From: an uncultured Aggregatibacter sp.
Lineage (GTDB): Bacteria; Pseudomonadota; Gammaproteobacteria; Enterobacterales; Pasteurellaceae
Assembly (NCBI RefSeq): GCF_901873365.1
Contig: NZ_CABFLM010000093.1
Coordinates: 21,012-85,011 of the forward strand
Direction of reading: 5' to 3'
Length of the DNA stretch: 64,000 nt
Part shown: in pieces, positions 44,971 through 56,400 of the stretch
Layout: each line of letters starts with the position of its first letter
Position numbering within the stretch: the stretch's first letter is position 1
Program-made: the position numbers and the translations under genes
Notes under the pieces: model-generated
Told to the model about the DNA's origin: nothing
The model's input: the letters and a program-made list of their open reading frames with translations, nothing else
Database searches by the model: none

Positions 44971-46521
44971 TTAAGTTGTTGGATATTGCATCTTTTTCAA
45001 GATACGACGCTGAACAAATCCACCCAAGAAATGTAGCAAGAAAAAGACCGCACTTAGAATAAATAAAGGAGTATCACCTAATACGGCATAAGGCGTTTTG
45101 CCTTCTGTCGGCGCGATCTTATGCGTAAGTACGGTTTCCACAAATTGTGGTGCTTGCGCCACGATTTCCCCTTGTGCATTAATAAATGCGGTAACACCTG
45201 TGTTCGTGGCACGAATGACAGGCTTACCAAACTCTAATGCTCGCATTTGTGCCATTTGCAAATGTTGCCATGGACCAATGGAATTGCCGAACCACGCATC
45301 ATTAGAAATGGTTAAAATAAAATCGGAATCCTCTACCTTATTTTTCTGTAACTGCGCGCCCAAAATAATTTCATAACAAATCGCCGCTGTGAAATTAACA
45401 TTTTTGGCTGAGAGTGGTTTTTGAACAAAATCACCACTTTGAAAAGCTGACATCGGCAAATTAAACACCGTTCCAAGCGGGCGTAAAAGGCTTTCTAACG
45501 GGACATACTCACCAAATGGCACTAAATGATGTTTATTATAGCGGTTAGGCGTTTTTAGCTCATAAGGCATTGCTTTATTACCAACTACCGCAATAGAATT
45601 GAATAATTTACCCACAGACTCATCACGATAAATCGTTCCAACCATCACTTCTGTATTCGTTTTTTCCGCCATGGATTGGAGCATTTGGAAAAATGGTTGG
45701 ATATTATTTTCATAAGTAGGAAATGCGGCTTCCGGCAAAATAATTAAATCTGTTTTCCCCAAATTATCGCCAATCAATCGCCCATAATTTTCCATGGTTT
45801 GAGACAAATAATTCGGATCCCATTTTAAATTTTGCTTAATATTGCCTTGAACTAAGGTGATATTCACGGCTTTTTCAGGGATGTCTTGCACATATTTTGC
45901 TTTGGACGTATAACCCGCAAGCAAAGCAACAACGGCTAGAATCAAGACATTCGCCACCACCATCGTGCTCTTGCGTGGTGCGCTTAGCCATGCAAAAACG
46001 CCGTTAAAAATGACCGCACTCACAAACACCGTAAAAAATGTTAATCCGGTAACACCAAAAATCGGTGCAATGCCTGCAAAAGGACTCTCAATCTGCGTAT
46101 AGCCAAACTGCAACCAAGGAAAACCAGTAAAGACCCAACCACGCAGGAATTCCGTAAACGTCCACAGTACCGGATACATCACCGCTCGTTGCACTTGCAG
46201 ACGACGTACCAAATAGGCAAATAGGAGCGGATATAAAGATAAATAGGCTGCCAACACAACCACTAAGAAATAGCTCACCACCAGAGGTGCGTCGCCGAAT
46301 TGATGAATACTGACGTGCAACCAATTGACGCCAAATGTGAAAAAACCTAAGCCCCATAAAAAGGCAGAAAAAAGTGCGGTGGATTTTTGTGGCGTTTTTA
46401 TTGCCCAAATTAATCCTAACAAGGAAACATAAGATAGCGGCCAGTAATTGAAAGGTGCGAAGGCAAATACGCCAATAACACCGGAAAACAGTGCGATAAG
46501 GTAAGTTAAGTATTTATTCAT
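44971..46521 (-). CDS. lnt: Apolipoprotein N-acyltransferase
   Basis: 516 residues from the ATG at 46521, close to E. coli Lnt (512). The N-terminal part has about six to seven membrane helices and the C-terminal part a nitrilase-like periplasmic domain. The catalytic Glu is in LPEAAFP (near 267), the Lys region lies between, and the Cys in AAICYEI (near 386). It adds the third acyl chain to lipoproteins such as PotD. corC lies upstream in the same direction, the usual pairing. Confidence 0.94.
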   Translation of the reverse strand: MNKYLTYLIALFSGVIGVFAFAPFNYWPLSYVSLLGLIWAIKTPQKSTALFSAFLWGLGFFTFGVNWLHVSIHQFGDAPLVVSYFLVVVLAAYLSLYPLLFAYLVRRLQVQRAVMYPVLWTFTEFLRGWVFTGFPWLQFGYTQIESPFAGIAPIFGVTGLTFFTVFVSAVIFNGVFAWLSAPRKSTMVVANVLILAVVALLAGYTSKAKYVQDIPEKAVNITLVQGNIKQNLKWDPNYLSQTMENYGRLIGDNLGKTDLIILPEAAFPTYENNIQPFFQMLQSMAEKTNTEVMVGTIYRDESVGKLFNSIAVVGNKAMPYELKTPNRYNKHHLVPFGEYVPLESLLRPLGTVFNLPMSAFQSGDFVQKPLSAKNVNFTAAICYEIILGAQLQKNKVEDSDFILTISNDAWFGNSIGPWQHLQMAQMRALEFGKPVIRATNTGVTAFINAQGEIVAQAPQFVETVLTHKIAPTEGKTPYAVLGDTPLFILSAVFFLLHFLGGFVQRRILKKMQYPTT

Positions 46522-46649
46522 CACGCAAACGGCGTACGCCTCCCAGCACACACCCCTAATATGTTGTTATTGAATGAAATAAACGGCACGCGTTAGAAAA
46601 GCGCGTGCCATCGTTAAAGATATAATGAAAAATCAAGTTAAAATGAAAA

Positions 46650-47546
46650 CTATTCGATAATCTCTTCTGTTTTTTCCTTCTCCGGCAGGTGTTCATCCGG
46701 CACGGTAACACGCAACTGGATAATGCGTCGGCTGTCGGCAGACGTCACTTTAAAGTGGAGATTTTCCAGCGTAATTTCTTCACCTCGTTTCGGTAAATAA
46801 CCAAAGGCCTGCATAATCAATCCACCGATAGTATCCACTTCTTCGTCAACAAATTGCGTGTTAAATTGCTGATTAAAATCATCAATATCCGTCAATGCGC
46901 GCACTGCATAAGTGTGACGGGAAAGCTGACGAATATCTGCCACATCTTCTTCATCAAATTCGTCTTCAATGTCTCCGACAATTTGCTCTAATACGTCTTC
47001 AATAGTGACCAACCCTGAGACGCCACCAAATTCATTCACGACAATGGCCATGTGGAAACGTTCGGAGCGGAAATCTTTTAGCATTCTATCCACACGTTTA
47101 CTTTCCGGCACAATCATTGTCGGGCGAATAACATCAAGCAGATTAAATTCTTCTGCACTGGCACGCAAATATTTCAACAAATCTTTGGCGTGTAAAATGC
47201 CGACAATATTGTCGCGATCATCTGCGTCTTTAATCACCGGAAAACGGGAATGCGCTGATGCAATAATGACATCCAAACAGGAGTCTAAATCCTGTTCCGC
47301 TTCAATAAAGACAATTTGAGAACGCGGGATCATGATATCACGCACGCGCAATTCGGCGATTTCCATTACGCCCTCAATCATTTCGCGGGTATCTTGATCG
47401 ATTAAATCGTTTTGTTCGGAATCACGAATGACTTCCACTAAGTCTTCACGATTTTTCAGTTCGCCTTGGAAAAAGCGCCCGAAAAGAGATTGGAAAAAGG
47501 ATTTTTTACTGGCTTCGGATTGATTGGTCGAGTGTTCTTCGTTCAT
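46650..47546 (-). CDS. corC: CorC/HlyC family CBS-domain protein
   Basis: 298 residues. Two CBS domains (about 70-190: [26 protein letters not shown] and [19 protein letters not shown]) are followed by the CorC_HlyC domain ([21 protein letters not shown]). No membrane DUF21 domain is present, so this is the soluble CorC type, linked to magnesium/cobalt resistance, also called YbeX. It precedes lnt, as in E. coli. Confidence 0.93.
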   Translation of the reverse strand: MNEEHSTNQSEASKKSFFQSLFGRFFQGELKNREDLVEVIRDSEQNDLIDQDTREMIEGVMEIAELRVRDIMIPRSQIVFIEAEQDLDSCLDVIIASAHSRFPVIKDADDRDNIVGILHAKDLLKYLRASAEEFNLLDVIRPTMIVPESKRVDRMLKDFRSERFHMAIVVNEFGGVSGLVTIEDVLEQIVGDIEDEFDEEDVADIRQLSRHTYAVRALTDIDDFNQQFNTQFVDEEVDTIGGLIMQAFGYLPKRGEEITLENLHFKVTSADSRRIIQLRVTVPDEHLPEKEKTEEIIE

Positions 47547-47739
47547 AAAAATTTAATCATTACCGTCGGATTGACGAATAAAAAGTACCATATTTACATT
47601 CAAAGCGCAAAAATAAGCATAAAGTGCGGTGATTTTTTATAAGAAATTTGTCCTAGGTCACAAATTCATTTAAACATTCCGCATGCCCTCTTTACGCTTA
47701 CCTTGCTTGTTTAATTTGCCATTTAATCCACACACAAAT

Positions 47740-49269
47740 TTAGCGTAACGCGCGTTCAACTTCTGCCGCTTTAATTAAAAACGCCTTACGTTCTGCTGTG
47801 GTCATACTGCTGCTCGTGCCGGGAAGTTTTACCGTAATCGGATTGACCGGACGCCCGTTAATATGAAATTCATAGTGCAAGTGCGGTCCCGTTGACCCGC
47901 CGGTATTCCCCGATAGCGCAATTCTTTCCCCTTTTTTGACCGTTTGTCCTGCTTTCACTAAAGGACGGCTCAAATGCATATAAACGGTTTGGTATTCACG
48001 CGAATGTCGAATCACCACATAACGGCCGGCGCCACGGGCTTGATAAGCAATTTTTTCTACTGTGCCATCCGCCGGCGCAATCACCGGTGTACCTGTCGGC
48101 ATGGCGAAATCCACCCCTTTATGCGGAGCAATTCGGCCGGTAATCGGGTGGCGGCGAACAGGGTTAAACGGCGAGGAAATCCGCGCTTGACGTTGCAATG
48201 GGTAACGTGCAAAACCTCTGCCTAAGGTTTCACCTTGGCGATTATAATAACGACCGTTATCAGCTTGAATCGCATAATAGCTCTTACCGTTACTGATAAT
48301 GTGAATCGCCTCCACATTTCCCTGACCGGTGAGCTTGCCATCTAAATATTCACGAGAGACCAAAATGGAAATTTTTGTGCCTTTACTTAACTGTTTTAGG
48401 CTCACTTGCCACTGCAAGGCGGAAAATAACTGATAAATTTGGCGACTTTCCAGTCCCATGCTCTTCAAACTATTCACAAAAGACGTTTCCATGCTACCGC
48501 GTAAAACATCCCGCTTCCATGTGCTTTTCTTTTCGATAATTTGTCGTTTAAATTGTCCGCTTGCTTGCAATTCGTAAGTATGCTCTTTCTTTTGAGAAAC
48601 AAGCCAATTTAAATATTCTAATTTTCCATCATTATCCAAAATCCAGTAAAACTGTTGCCCTGCCTGTAAATGCTTTAATTCGGGATAGGCTTCGGTCAAC
48701 TGCTTGCCGGTCTCATCATCTAATCCGGAAAGCTCCAAGACATCCTTTAATGTTTCCCCTTTCACAACGGTGTGGCTGAATTGTTCTTTAATCCGAATAG
48801 CCTGATCGGCCACATCTAAAATATTCGCCACCACATCTTTAGCATCATTCGGCAACCCTTCTAATCCATCGAATTCATCATGGGTTGTGACTTCCTCCGC
48901 TTCGTCATCTTGCCCAAGGTCGTCCTCATAAGAGGTTGCATTATTATCTTCGGTATTCAACCCACGAGTATCCGCAAGAATTTGTGAGGATTGCAAGGTT
49001 TCATTCGCAAATGAGGTCGTATAGGCAGATGCGGGATAGAGTGCATCAGCGAGAATGTCTTGAAATTGATTCGTGCTTGAAGTGAGATCATTCGTCATGG
49101 AAGAATCAAGATGAAGAGGATAAGCCATGGTTTCCGCTTTATCGGAAGCACTGTCGTTTAAGCGCAAAAAAATACCAAGCGCAATTGAGCAAATCGCAAT
49201 AAAAAAAATAACGGCTTTTATACGAGATTTTCTTTTACGGCGATCTCTAGCCAACATAATATACTGCAC
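47740..49269 (-). CDS. mepM: Murein DD-endopeptidase MepM-like (M23)
   Basis: 509 residues. A membrane anchor ([19 protein letters not shown]), an acidic linker, an OapA/LysM-like region ([19 protein letters not shown]), and a C-terminal LytM/M23 zinc peptidase with [14 protein letters not shown] (HxxxD) and [15 protein letters not shown] (HxH). It cuts peptide cross-links for cell growth. The start is a GTG at 49269 with GGAAG 8 bases upstream; an ATG at 49257 is an alternative. It is divergent to znuCB, as in E. coli and H. influenzae. Confidence 0.9.
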   Translation of the reverse strand: MQYIMLARDRRKRKSRIKAVIFFIAICSIALGIFLRLNDSASDKAETMAYPLHLDSSMTNDLTSSTNQFQDILADALYPASAYTTSFANETLQSSQILADTRGLNTEDNNATSYEDDLGQDDEAEEVTTHDEFDGLEGLPNDAKDVVANILDVADQAIRIKEQFSHTVVKGETLKDVLELSGLDDETGKQLTEAYPELKHLQAGQQFYWILDNDGKLEYLNWLVSQKKEHTYELQASGQFKRQIIEKKSTWKRDVLRGSMETSFVNSLKSMGLESRQIYQLFSALQWQVSLKQLSKGTKISILVSREYLDGKLTGQGNVEAIHIISNGKSYYAIQADNGRYYNRQGETLGRGFARYPLQRQARISSPFNPVRRHPITGRIAPHKGVDFAMPTGTPVIAPADGTVEKIAYQARGAGRYVVIRHSREYQTVYMHLSRPLVKAGQTVKKGERIALSGNTGGSTGPHLHYEFHINGRPVNPITVKLPGTSSSMTTAERKAFLIKAAEVERALR

Positions 49270-49464
49270 AGCACCAACTTCCTTTACAACAAACCCTTCA
49301 TCAGAATAGTAGTTACGACCACATGAATAAAAAAAAATTCATCAAAACATAAATTAAAATGAATCTCGTCATTATACACAGAAATTTGCGTTCAACTTGT
49401 TAAACTTCAAAAAATAAGTTATTTTTAGCGCAATTTTTCCTCAAAACAAAATGCCAAAATTCAT

Positions 49465-50244
49465 ATGCAAATCAATGCAATTAAATTGCCTTTAGTTGAA
49501 TTAAAAAATATTAATGTGAAATACGGGCAACACGTGGCGTTAAGCAACATTAACTTGACGGTTTATCCCAACTCCATTATTACCATTGTCGGTCCAAACG
49601 GTGGAGGTAAATCGACCTTATTGAAAGTCTTGCTAAAATTGCAACAGCCCACGTCAGGTCAAGTCATTTATAACAAACACATTCGCATTGGTTATGTACC
49701 GCAGAAAATCCATTTGGATCACAATCTTCCCATCACTGTGGAGAAATTTTTATCCCTAAAAAAAGGCATTGGACAACAAGATATTCAAGACGCTATGACG
49801 CGCTTGTCGATTACCCATTTAATGCACAACAGTATGCAAAAGCTCTCCGGTGGCGAAATGCAACGGGTGCTATTGGCGCGAGCGATGTTAAATAAACCGA
49901 ATTTATTGGTCTTGGATGAACCGACTCAAGGGGTGGATATGACCGGTCAGGCAGAACTCTACCAGCTGATCAATCAAACCCAAAAGCAACTTAATTGCGC
50001 CATTTTAATGGTATCCCATGACTTACATATTGTGATGGCAGACACCAATGAAGTGCTTTGTGTTAATCAGCATATTTGCTGTGCCGGCACGCCGGAAACC
50101 GTGTCTAATGACCCAACATTTATTCACTTTTTTGGCGATCAATTTTCTAAAAACATTGCAGTTTATACCCATCATCACAATCATCGTCATGATATGCATG
50201 GAGATATCTGCAACATGGAACCGAAACACTCCCACGCAAGGTAA
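49465..50244 (+). CDS. znuC: Zinc ABC transporter ATPase ZnuC
   Basis: 259 residues. Walker [10 protein letters not shown] (near 43), signature [17 protein letters not shown] (near 130), Walker [13 protein letters not shown] and the switch SHD. The C-terminal tail is His-rich ([13 protein letters not shown]), common in ZnuC. It works with ZnuB and a periplasmic ZnuA not in this window. One base separates it from znuB. The upstream gap to mepM (about 195 bases) should hold a Zur site, but none was clear. Confidence 0.93.
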   Translation: MQINAIKLPLVELKNINVKYGQHVALSNINLTVYPNSIITIVGPNGGGKSTLLKVLLKLQQPTSGQVIYNKHIRIGYVPQKIHLDHNLPITVEKFLSLKKGIGQQDIQDAMTRLSITHLMHNSMQKLSGGEMQRVLLARAMLNKPNLLVLDEPTQGVDMTGQAELYQLINQTQKQLNCAILMVSHDLHIVMADTNEVLCVNQHICCAGTPETVSNDPTFIHFFGDQFSKNIAVYTHHHNHRHDMHGDICNMEPKHSHAR

Positions 50245-50245
50245 T

Positions 50246-51034
50246 ATGATGTTTGATATTCTTTTTCCCGCTTGGCTCACAGGCATGATACTTTCGCTCA
50301 TCACCGCACCCCTTGGTGCTTTTGTCGTTTGGCGTAAAATGGCTTACTTTGGTGATACGCTATCCCACTCTGCCCTACTTGGCGTGGCGCTGGGTATTTT
50401 TCTGCAAATCAATCCTTATATCGCCATTCTCATACTGACCCTATTGCTTTCCGTTGCGATGGTTTGGTTGGAAAACAACACGCAATTTTCCGTCGATACG
50501 CTACTTGGCATTATCGCCCACAGTTGTCTTTCAATCGGCGTGGTAACCGTCGGCTTACTGCAAAATGTGCGGGTAGATTTAATGTCCTATTTATTCGGCG
50601 ATCTGCTTTCCATTAACTACGAAGACTTAATCTATATCGGCATAGGTGCTGTCATCGTGCTTGCCACATTATGCTATTTTTGGAAAGCTCTCATTTCCAC
50701 CACCATCAGTCCTGAACTGGCACAAGTGGAAGGCATTAACGTGAAAAGAATGCGCTTTATTTTGATGGTGTTAACGGCATTAACCATTGCGTTAAGTATG
50801 AAATTTGTCGGCGCTTTGATTATCACCTCGTTGCTCATTATTCCTGCCGCCACCGCCAAACGCTTTGCCCGCACACCGGAAAGCATGGTTGTCATCGCCA
50901 GTATCATCAGCATGATCGCTGTCTCCATGGGCTTAACCTTATCCGCCTATTACGACACCGCCGCCGGCCCCTCAGTGGTAATCTGTTCTACTTTCTTATT
51001 TTTATGTGCGTTACTGAAAAAAGAGCAAAACTAA
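50246..51034 (+). CDS. znuB: Zinc ABC transporter permease ZnuB
   Basis: 262 residues with about eight membrane helices. SALLGVALGIFLQI, VGLLQNVRVDLMSYLFGDLL and KFVGALIITSLLIIPAATAKRFA are typical of ABC-3 metal permeases. The start at 50246 (MMFDILFPAW) follows the znuC stop by one base; the frame is open further upstream, but that part overlaps znuC and is not real. Confidence 0.94.
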   Translation: MMFDILFPAWLTGMILSLITAPLGAFVVWRKMAYFGDTLSHSALLGVALGIFLQINPYIAILILTLLLSVAMVWLENNTQFSVDTLLGIIAHSCLSIGVVTVGLLQNVRVDLMSYLFGDLLSINYEDLIYIGIGAVIVLATLCYFWKALISTTISPELAQVEGINVKRMRFILMVLTALTIALSMKFVGALIITSLLIIPAATAKRFARTPESMVVIASIISMIAVSMGLTLSAYYDTAAGPSVVICSTFLFLCALLKKEQN

Positions 51035-51121
51035 AAATCGCCCCAAAAATGACCGCACTTTGATCGGCAACCTATTCTTATTTTCTCTGCGCATGATGCT
51101 TCTCATGCGCGAAAGATACGG

Positions 51122-51143
51122 TTTTGCGATTGGGATCGCAAAA
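51122..51143 (+). promoter_or_regulatory. Competence regulatory element (CRE / CRP-S site)
   Basis: The 22-bp element starts TTTTGCGATT and ends GATCGCAAAA; the arms TTTTGCGAT/ATCGCAAAA are perfect inverted repeats. It matches the Pasteurellaceae CRP-S consensus TGCGA-N6-TCGCA, used by CRP with Sxy (TfoX) at competence operons. It lies 66 bases before the comN start. Confidence 0.9.
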
Positions 51144-51208
51144 TCACATCGCAAGCTTTCCTTTTGATGATTTCACTGGCTAAAGTGCGGTCAAAAAAAG
51201 GAACGTTT

Positions 51209-51730
51209 ATGCAAAAGGGATTCACCTTATTGGAAAGCTTGATTGCACTGCTTGTGATAAGTGTTCTGTTAACATTGGCACTTCCTACATGGCAACACTA
51301 TCGCCAACAGTCGATTTTGCAGAAAGAGCAACAAAAGCTGTATATCTTTTTACGCCAAATTCAAGCGCGGGTAGAAAATTCATCGGACATTTGGTTGTTA
51401 ATTGCCAATCGTCATCAAACGACAGGACGCTGGTGTCTCACGGCGCAAGTGAAGCATGACAAATTATGTGATTGCTTCAGCCCGCAACATTGTCCCTCGG
51501 AAGTTTCCGCCTATTTTTATTTTCCTGCCTTTGAAGGCACCCTGTTAATCAGCAAACGCTACTACCCTTTTGAAATTACAAGGTTAAGCGGCATTCGTAA
51601 CACCGCGTCCACCGCCTGTTTTGTGTTACAAGCCAACCATCAACGAACCCTCTTTTCGTTTTTTAATGTGGGCAGCCTTAAATTAAAAGATAACCAATCC
51701 TTAAGTGCTTGTGTGAATGATGAAGAATAG
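51209..51730 (+). CDS. comN: Competence type IV pilin-like protein ComN
   Basis: 173 residues. The prepilin leader ends at G|FTLLESL (MQKG|FTLLESLIALLVIS), giving the N-terminal helix of a pseudopilin. The remaining part has paired cysteines (CLTAQVKHDKLCDC, CPSEV, CF, C). The ATG at 51209 with AAAGGAAC upstream is preferred over the open frame back to 51164. First gene of the CRE-controlled comNOPQ operon, needed for DNA uptake in H. influenzae, with an uptake signal between promoter and gene. Confidence 0.9.
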   Translation: MQKGFTLLESLIALLVISVLLTLALPTWQHYRQQSILQKEQQKLYIFLRQIQARVENSSDIWLLIANRHQTTGRWCLTAQVKHDKLCDCFSPQHCPSEVSAYFYFPAFEGTLLISKRYYPFEITRLSGIRNTASTACFVLQANHQRTLFSFFNVGSLKLKDNQSLSACVNDEE

Positions 51731-52460
51731 CATGACGTTAAAACAAAAATGCCTTTCAGGGCAAAGCTTGGTGAGTTTAATGCTTTCGATATCCCTTTCT
51801 TCGTTTTTATTCTTGGTGATTTTGCAGTTTTATAGCCAACACCAACAACAAAATCAGGAAATGCTTTTGCGCCTGCAGTTACAAACAGAGCTACAACGTG
51901 TGATTCAGCTCATCGGAAAAGATTTGGCGCGTGCTGGGTTTCGCGCGGTGAGTGAAAAATTAGCCCAAAACAATTTGTCCTTATTTGAACAACCGAATCC
52001 GCCTTCGGCAATCACTATCGCACAAATGGAGACAGAAAATAGCAATAGTTGTGTTCTCTTTTTCTATGATCTGAATGTGAATGGCTGTATTGGCGGACAA
52101 TACAAAGGCAATACCTGTCTTGCAAACGAGAAAAATGCCACCAAAGAAATTGAACGTGAATTATTCGGTTATCGACTCAATAAGAAAATGGTAGAAACCC
52201 GTTTAACCTATAAAAGTGCGGTCAAACAAAATTGCAGTTTTGAAGAGTGCCAACGTTATACCCAACAATCTGCCTGTAATCACGGCGGCTGGGTGGATTT
52301 ATTAGATGAAAAAGAATATGAAATTTCTGATTTAACTTTTACTTGGTTAGCGGAGCAAAAAGGCATTGAAGTGCATTTAATTGGCAATTTAAAGCAGCAT
52401 AAGAAAATAAGTTACGAAACCGCCATCGTTGTGCCCCTATTAAACAGAGAAGAACCATGA
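51717..52460 (+). CDS. comO: Competence pseudopilin ComO
   Basis: 247 residues. The leader has the prepilin-like cleavage site SG|QSLVSLMLSIS, with a hydrophobic helix and then a mostly soluble part with cysteines (CVLFF, CIGGQYKGNTC, CSFEEC). It overlaps comN by 14 bases and comP by 4 bases. The ending DLTFTWLAEQKGIEVHLIGNL resembles PilW-type minor pilins. It probably forms part of the competence pilus tip. Confidence 0.85.
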   Translation: MMKNSMTLKQKCLSGQSLVSLMLSISLSSFLFLVILQFYSQHQQQNQEMLLRLQLQTELQRVIQLIGKDLARAGFRAVSEKLAQNNLSLFEQPNPPSAITIAQMETENSNSCVLFFYDLNVNGCIGGQYKGNTCLANEKNATKEIERELFGYRLNKKMVETRLTYKSAVKQNCSFEECQRYTQQSACNHGGWVDLLDEKEYEISDLTFTWLAEQKGIEVHLIGNLKQHKKISYETAIVVPLLNREEP

Positions 52461-53152
52461 CAACACCCCAACGCGGCATCATGACCCTCACCTTACTGAT
52501 ATTACTCAGCGGATTTTTACTCCTTACTATGCTGTTTAATGATGATTTACTTCGTTTGTATTCATCCATTGCGGCTCAGCAACATCTGTATGTGGAACAG
52601 CAGTTACCTCTGCAACAACTCAGTTTTAACGAGAAAAAAACGCGCTGTGAGCAGCTTTCCACACAAGAAAACGGTGATACCTTTCTAGTGACCTTTCGTT
52701 TGGAGAATAATCGATTAGCAGATGGTTTGAGCCATTATGTGTGGTGCCGGCGCGATAAATTATTTCAAAAACAGCCGGTACGAAACCAACATGAAAAATT
52801 GTTTGACCAGTTTATTTCCGAAGAAGGGATTACGCTTTTTCGTCAACAATTACAGTCTCCACCGCTAATTTTAAGCAAGTCGTCGCCTGCGGCATTGTAT
52901 TGGTTCACGGCGAATGAAACCGAATGGGAGATTGATAAAAACGTGAATGCGGTGATTGTTGCTGAAGGCGATTTACACATTCGAGGACAGGGTAAAATTA
53001 GCGGTTCGATCATTACCAAAGGGCGACTGACGTTAGATGAAAATATTAAAGTGACTTATTCCAAAAGTACGGTTATTCAGATCGTGCAACAATACAGTCG
53101 TTGGCGATTAGCAGAGAAGACTTGGTATGATTTTGTCGTTCCCAAAAATTAA
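52457..53152 (+). CDS. comP: Competence protein ComP (PilX/PulK-like)
   Basis: 231 residues. The N-terminal QRG|IMTLTLLILLSGFLLLTMLF is pilin-like but without Glu5; the rest is soluble and contains a short GQGKISGSIITKGRLTL beta stretch. It overlaps comO (4 bases) and comQ (26 bases). Function in DNA uptake is inferred from synteny with H. influenzae. Confidence 0.82.
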   Translation: MTTPQRGIMTLTLLILLSGFLLLTMLFNDDLLRLYSSIAAQQHLYVEQQLPLQQLSFNEKKTRCEQLSTQENGDTFLVTFRLENNRLADGLSHYVWCRRDKLFQKQPVRNQHEKLFDQFISEEGITLFRQQLQSPPLILSKSSPAALYWFTANETEWEIDKNVNAVIVAEGDLHIRGQGKISGSIITKGRLTLDENIKVTYSKSTVIQIVQQYSRWRLAEKTWYDFVVPKN

Positions 53153-53429
53153 TCAGAAAGGCATGAGCTTGGTGTCCTTGTTGGTGACTTTATCTGTATT
53201 TAGCGGGCTTTTCCTCACGTTTAACCAATGGGGAAACTTACAACGCAAAAGTGCGGTGGAAATTTATCAACGTTTTCAAGCCATTCAAATTGCTGAGAAT
53301 CAACATCAACGGCGTTTTCTTGGGTTGCCTTGTGAATCGAACGTGCTGCAGAATCAAATTCGTTTTCGCGTTACGTGCACGCAAAATCAGGTCACGGTGA
53401 AATATCCTCGCGGTGAAATTAGTTTATAA
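53127..53429 (+). CDS. comQ: Competence pseudopilin ComQ
   Basis: 100 residues. The cleavage site is KG|MSLVSLLVTLSVF, with two cysteines later (LPCESN, VTCTQN). It is the last gene of comNOPQ; recC follows after 38 bases, so readthrough into recC is possible. An uptake signal lies within its coding sequence. Confidence 0.85.
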   Translation: MILSFPKINQKGMSLVSLLVTLSVFSGLFLTFNQWGNLQRKSAVEIYQRFQAIQIAENQHQRRFLGLPCESNVLQNQIRFRVTCTQNQVTVKYPRGEISL

Positions 53430-53467
53430 TAGCGCAAATTATAGTTGGGCTTATTTCCGGAGGCGGC

Positions 53468-56400
53468 GTGTTTACTGTTTATCATTCGAATCAACTTGAG
53501 GTGCAAAAGGACATTCTCGTTGAATTAATTCAACGTCAACCGCTGAGCAATCCATTACAGCCGGAAACGGTGCTGGTACAAAGCCCGGGCATGGCACAAT
53601 GGTTACAGTTACAAATCGCAGAGCAAAAAGGCATTGCGGCGAATTTTGCTTTCCCGATGCCCGCCAGTTTTATTTGGCAGCTTTATGCGGAAAACTTGCC
53701 TGATGTGGTGCAAAGCAATCAGTTTAATAAAAATGCCATGATGTGGCGCTTAATGCGTTTAATTCCTCAATATTTAGAGCAAGAGGCTTTTTATCCTTTA
53801 CGCCATTATCTGGCGCACTCTGTTCAATCGGAGCAATTTAAACTCTACCAACTTGCCGGAAAGATCGCGGATTTATTCGACCAATATTTGGTTTACCGCC
53901 CGGACTGGATTGCCGCTTGGGAAGCGCACCAAGAGGCAGATATTCATCATCAAATTGAAGCTCAATCTAATTTCAATAATGATCGTTTATCGGCACAGAT
54001 TGAACAAAATATCGCCTGGCAGGCGAGCCTGTGGCGGGCATTGGTGCAGGTGGTAAAAACAGAAACGGGATTGGAGTTAGTGCAACACCGAGCGCATTTA
54101 CACCAATTATTGTTAGAAAAACTCCGTAAAAATCGACCGCTCTTTTTGCCGGAACGCCTTTTCATTTTCGGTATTCCTGCCTTGCCGAAAGCGTATTTAG
54201 AAATTTTTCAAGCCATTAGCCAGTATTGCGATGTGCATTTGTTCTTCAATAATCCTTGCGAGGAATATTGGGGCGACATTGTGGATCCAACATTTGTTGA
54301 AAAATTAGCACTACGCACTCGAACCGATTATTTCAACCAGGTTAATAAACCGTTGTTATCGGCAGACCAAATGGCGCAGGTAGAACAGCAATGGGAGGTG
54401 ACTTACGCACAAGAAAAATTGCAAGTCGGCAATCCCTTGTTGGCTTCATGGGGAAAATTGGGACGCGATTTTTCTTATTTATTAACGCAGTTGGAACCGA
54501 ATGAGATTTCTGCCTATGCGGAGATCGAACCGAAGAATTTATTGAGTCAAATTCAACATCAGATTTTGCACCTTATGCCGAGTGGCACTGAGCCGTTAAA
54601 CTATCAGGAAAATGACCGCACTTTAACCTTCCATGCTTGCCACAGCACGATGCGTGAAGTGGAAGTCTTACAGGATTATCTGCTGCATTTATTACAAGAA
54701 AATCCCCATTTGACTCCCAAAGACATCATCGTGATGGTGGCGGATATTGATAAATACACCCCTTATATTCGTGCGGTTTTCGGGCAACATGCTACGCCGC
54801 AAACCGCCATTCCATTTTCTATTTCAGATAACAAATTATCGGAAAATGATGTGATTATTGCCGGTTTCCTCTCTTTATTGCAGCTCAAAGAAAGCATTTT
54901 CAGCGCAGAAGATGTGTTAGCGCTATTAGATGTGCCGGCAATACGCCAACGCTTTAATATTGAATTGCAGGATTTGGCGCAAATTCGAGATTGGGTGAAA
55001 AATGCCGGCGTGCGTTTTGGTTTAGAGAAACAAAGTGCAGAACCTCATGGTGAAGTGCAAAGCAACTACAATTCCTGGCAAGCCGGTTTGGAACGTATGT
55101 TGTTGGGGTATGCCTTACGGGAAGAAAATGGTATTTGGCAAGACAGCCTTGGATTGGACAACAGTTTCGGCTTAAAAGGTCAGCTTGCAGGGCAACTGGC
55201 TGAGTTTATCGCCGCATTATCAGATTGGTTCCAAACGTTGCAACAGCGCTATTCCGTAGCGCAATGGCAGCAACATTTGCACGCATTAACGGATCGTTTC
55301 TTTGCCGCAACAACGGAAACCGAGGAAACCTTATTTTATATTAAAGACGTGATTCAGCAATTTGCAGAACAGTTACAGGACGCGCATTTTGATGAACTCT
55401 TGGCCGTTGATGTTGTGGCGGATGTCATGAGTGGTGCGTTAGAAGAAAACCCGAATCACTACCGTTTCTTGGCCGGCAAAGTGAATTTCTGCACGTTGCT
55501 GCCGATGCGTTCTATTCCATTTAAAGTAGTCTGCCTGCTCGGTATGAATGACGGTGAATACCCACGTCAACAGCCGCCAAATAGTTTTGACTTAATGCAG
55601 TATCATCGCATTAAAGGCGACCGTGCGCGCCGTGATGATGATCGTTACTTGTTCCTTGAGGCTTTGCTGTCTGCGCAAGAATATTTGTATATCAGCTACA
55701 TCGGACGTTCTATTTCAGATAATCAAGAACGTGAGCCCTCCGTATTGGTGAGCCAGTTGTTGGATTACATTGTGGAAAATCTGCCGGATGAAGGCAAGGA
55801 TTGGCGGGCATTACTGGTGCAACAACACGGCATGACGGCATTCAGTCGAAAAAACTTTGAAAAAAACGACCGCACTTTCAGCCAATCTTTTGCGCAACAA
55901 TGGTTGCCTTTGGTGAATTCACAATCCAATCAGGCATTGTCGGATTTCATTCAACCGACAATAGCGCAGGAGGATTTCGAACAAGAAACGGAGATTGAAT
56001 TTTCTCGTTTGGTGGCATTTGTAAAAAATCCGGTGAAATTTTTCTTTGAGCGCCGCCTTGGTGTGAATTTTTCCGAGCAGGAAGAAAGTATCGCCGACAG
56101 TGAAAATTTCGTTTTGAATAATGGCTTAGAGAAATACCTGATTCATGCGGACTTGGTCGATGTCGATGAACACCAAATCGATGCGTTTTTTGATCATTTG
56201 AAGGTGAAAGGCGTATTGCCAAGAGGCGAATTTGCGACACTCTACGCCAATAAATTATTGGATGAAGTGGCGAAATTTAAACACTATATTGCTGATTACG
56301 TGGAACAAACGCCACAAAACCGTTTTGTACAAATGACCTTGCCGACGGTATTCGGTAATATCACCTTATCAGGCAATATCTCCCACTTATATGGCGACCC

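Noticed and set aside
49270..49464. Zur operator between mepM and znuC
   Set aside because: Expected from E. coli, but no clear GAAATGTTATA-type palindrome was found.
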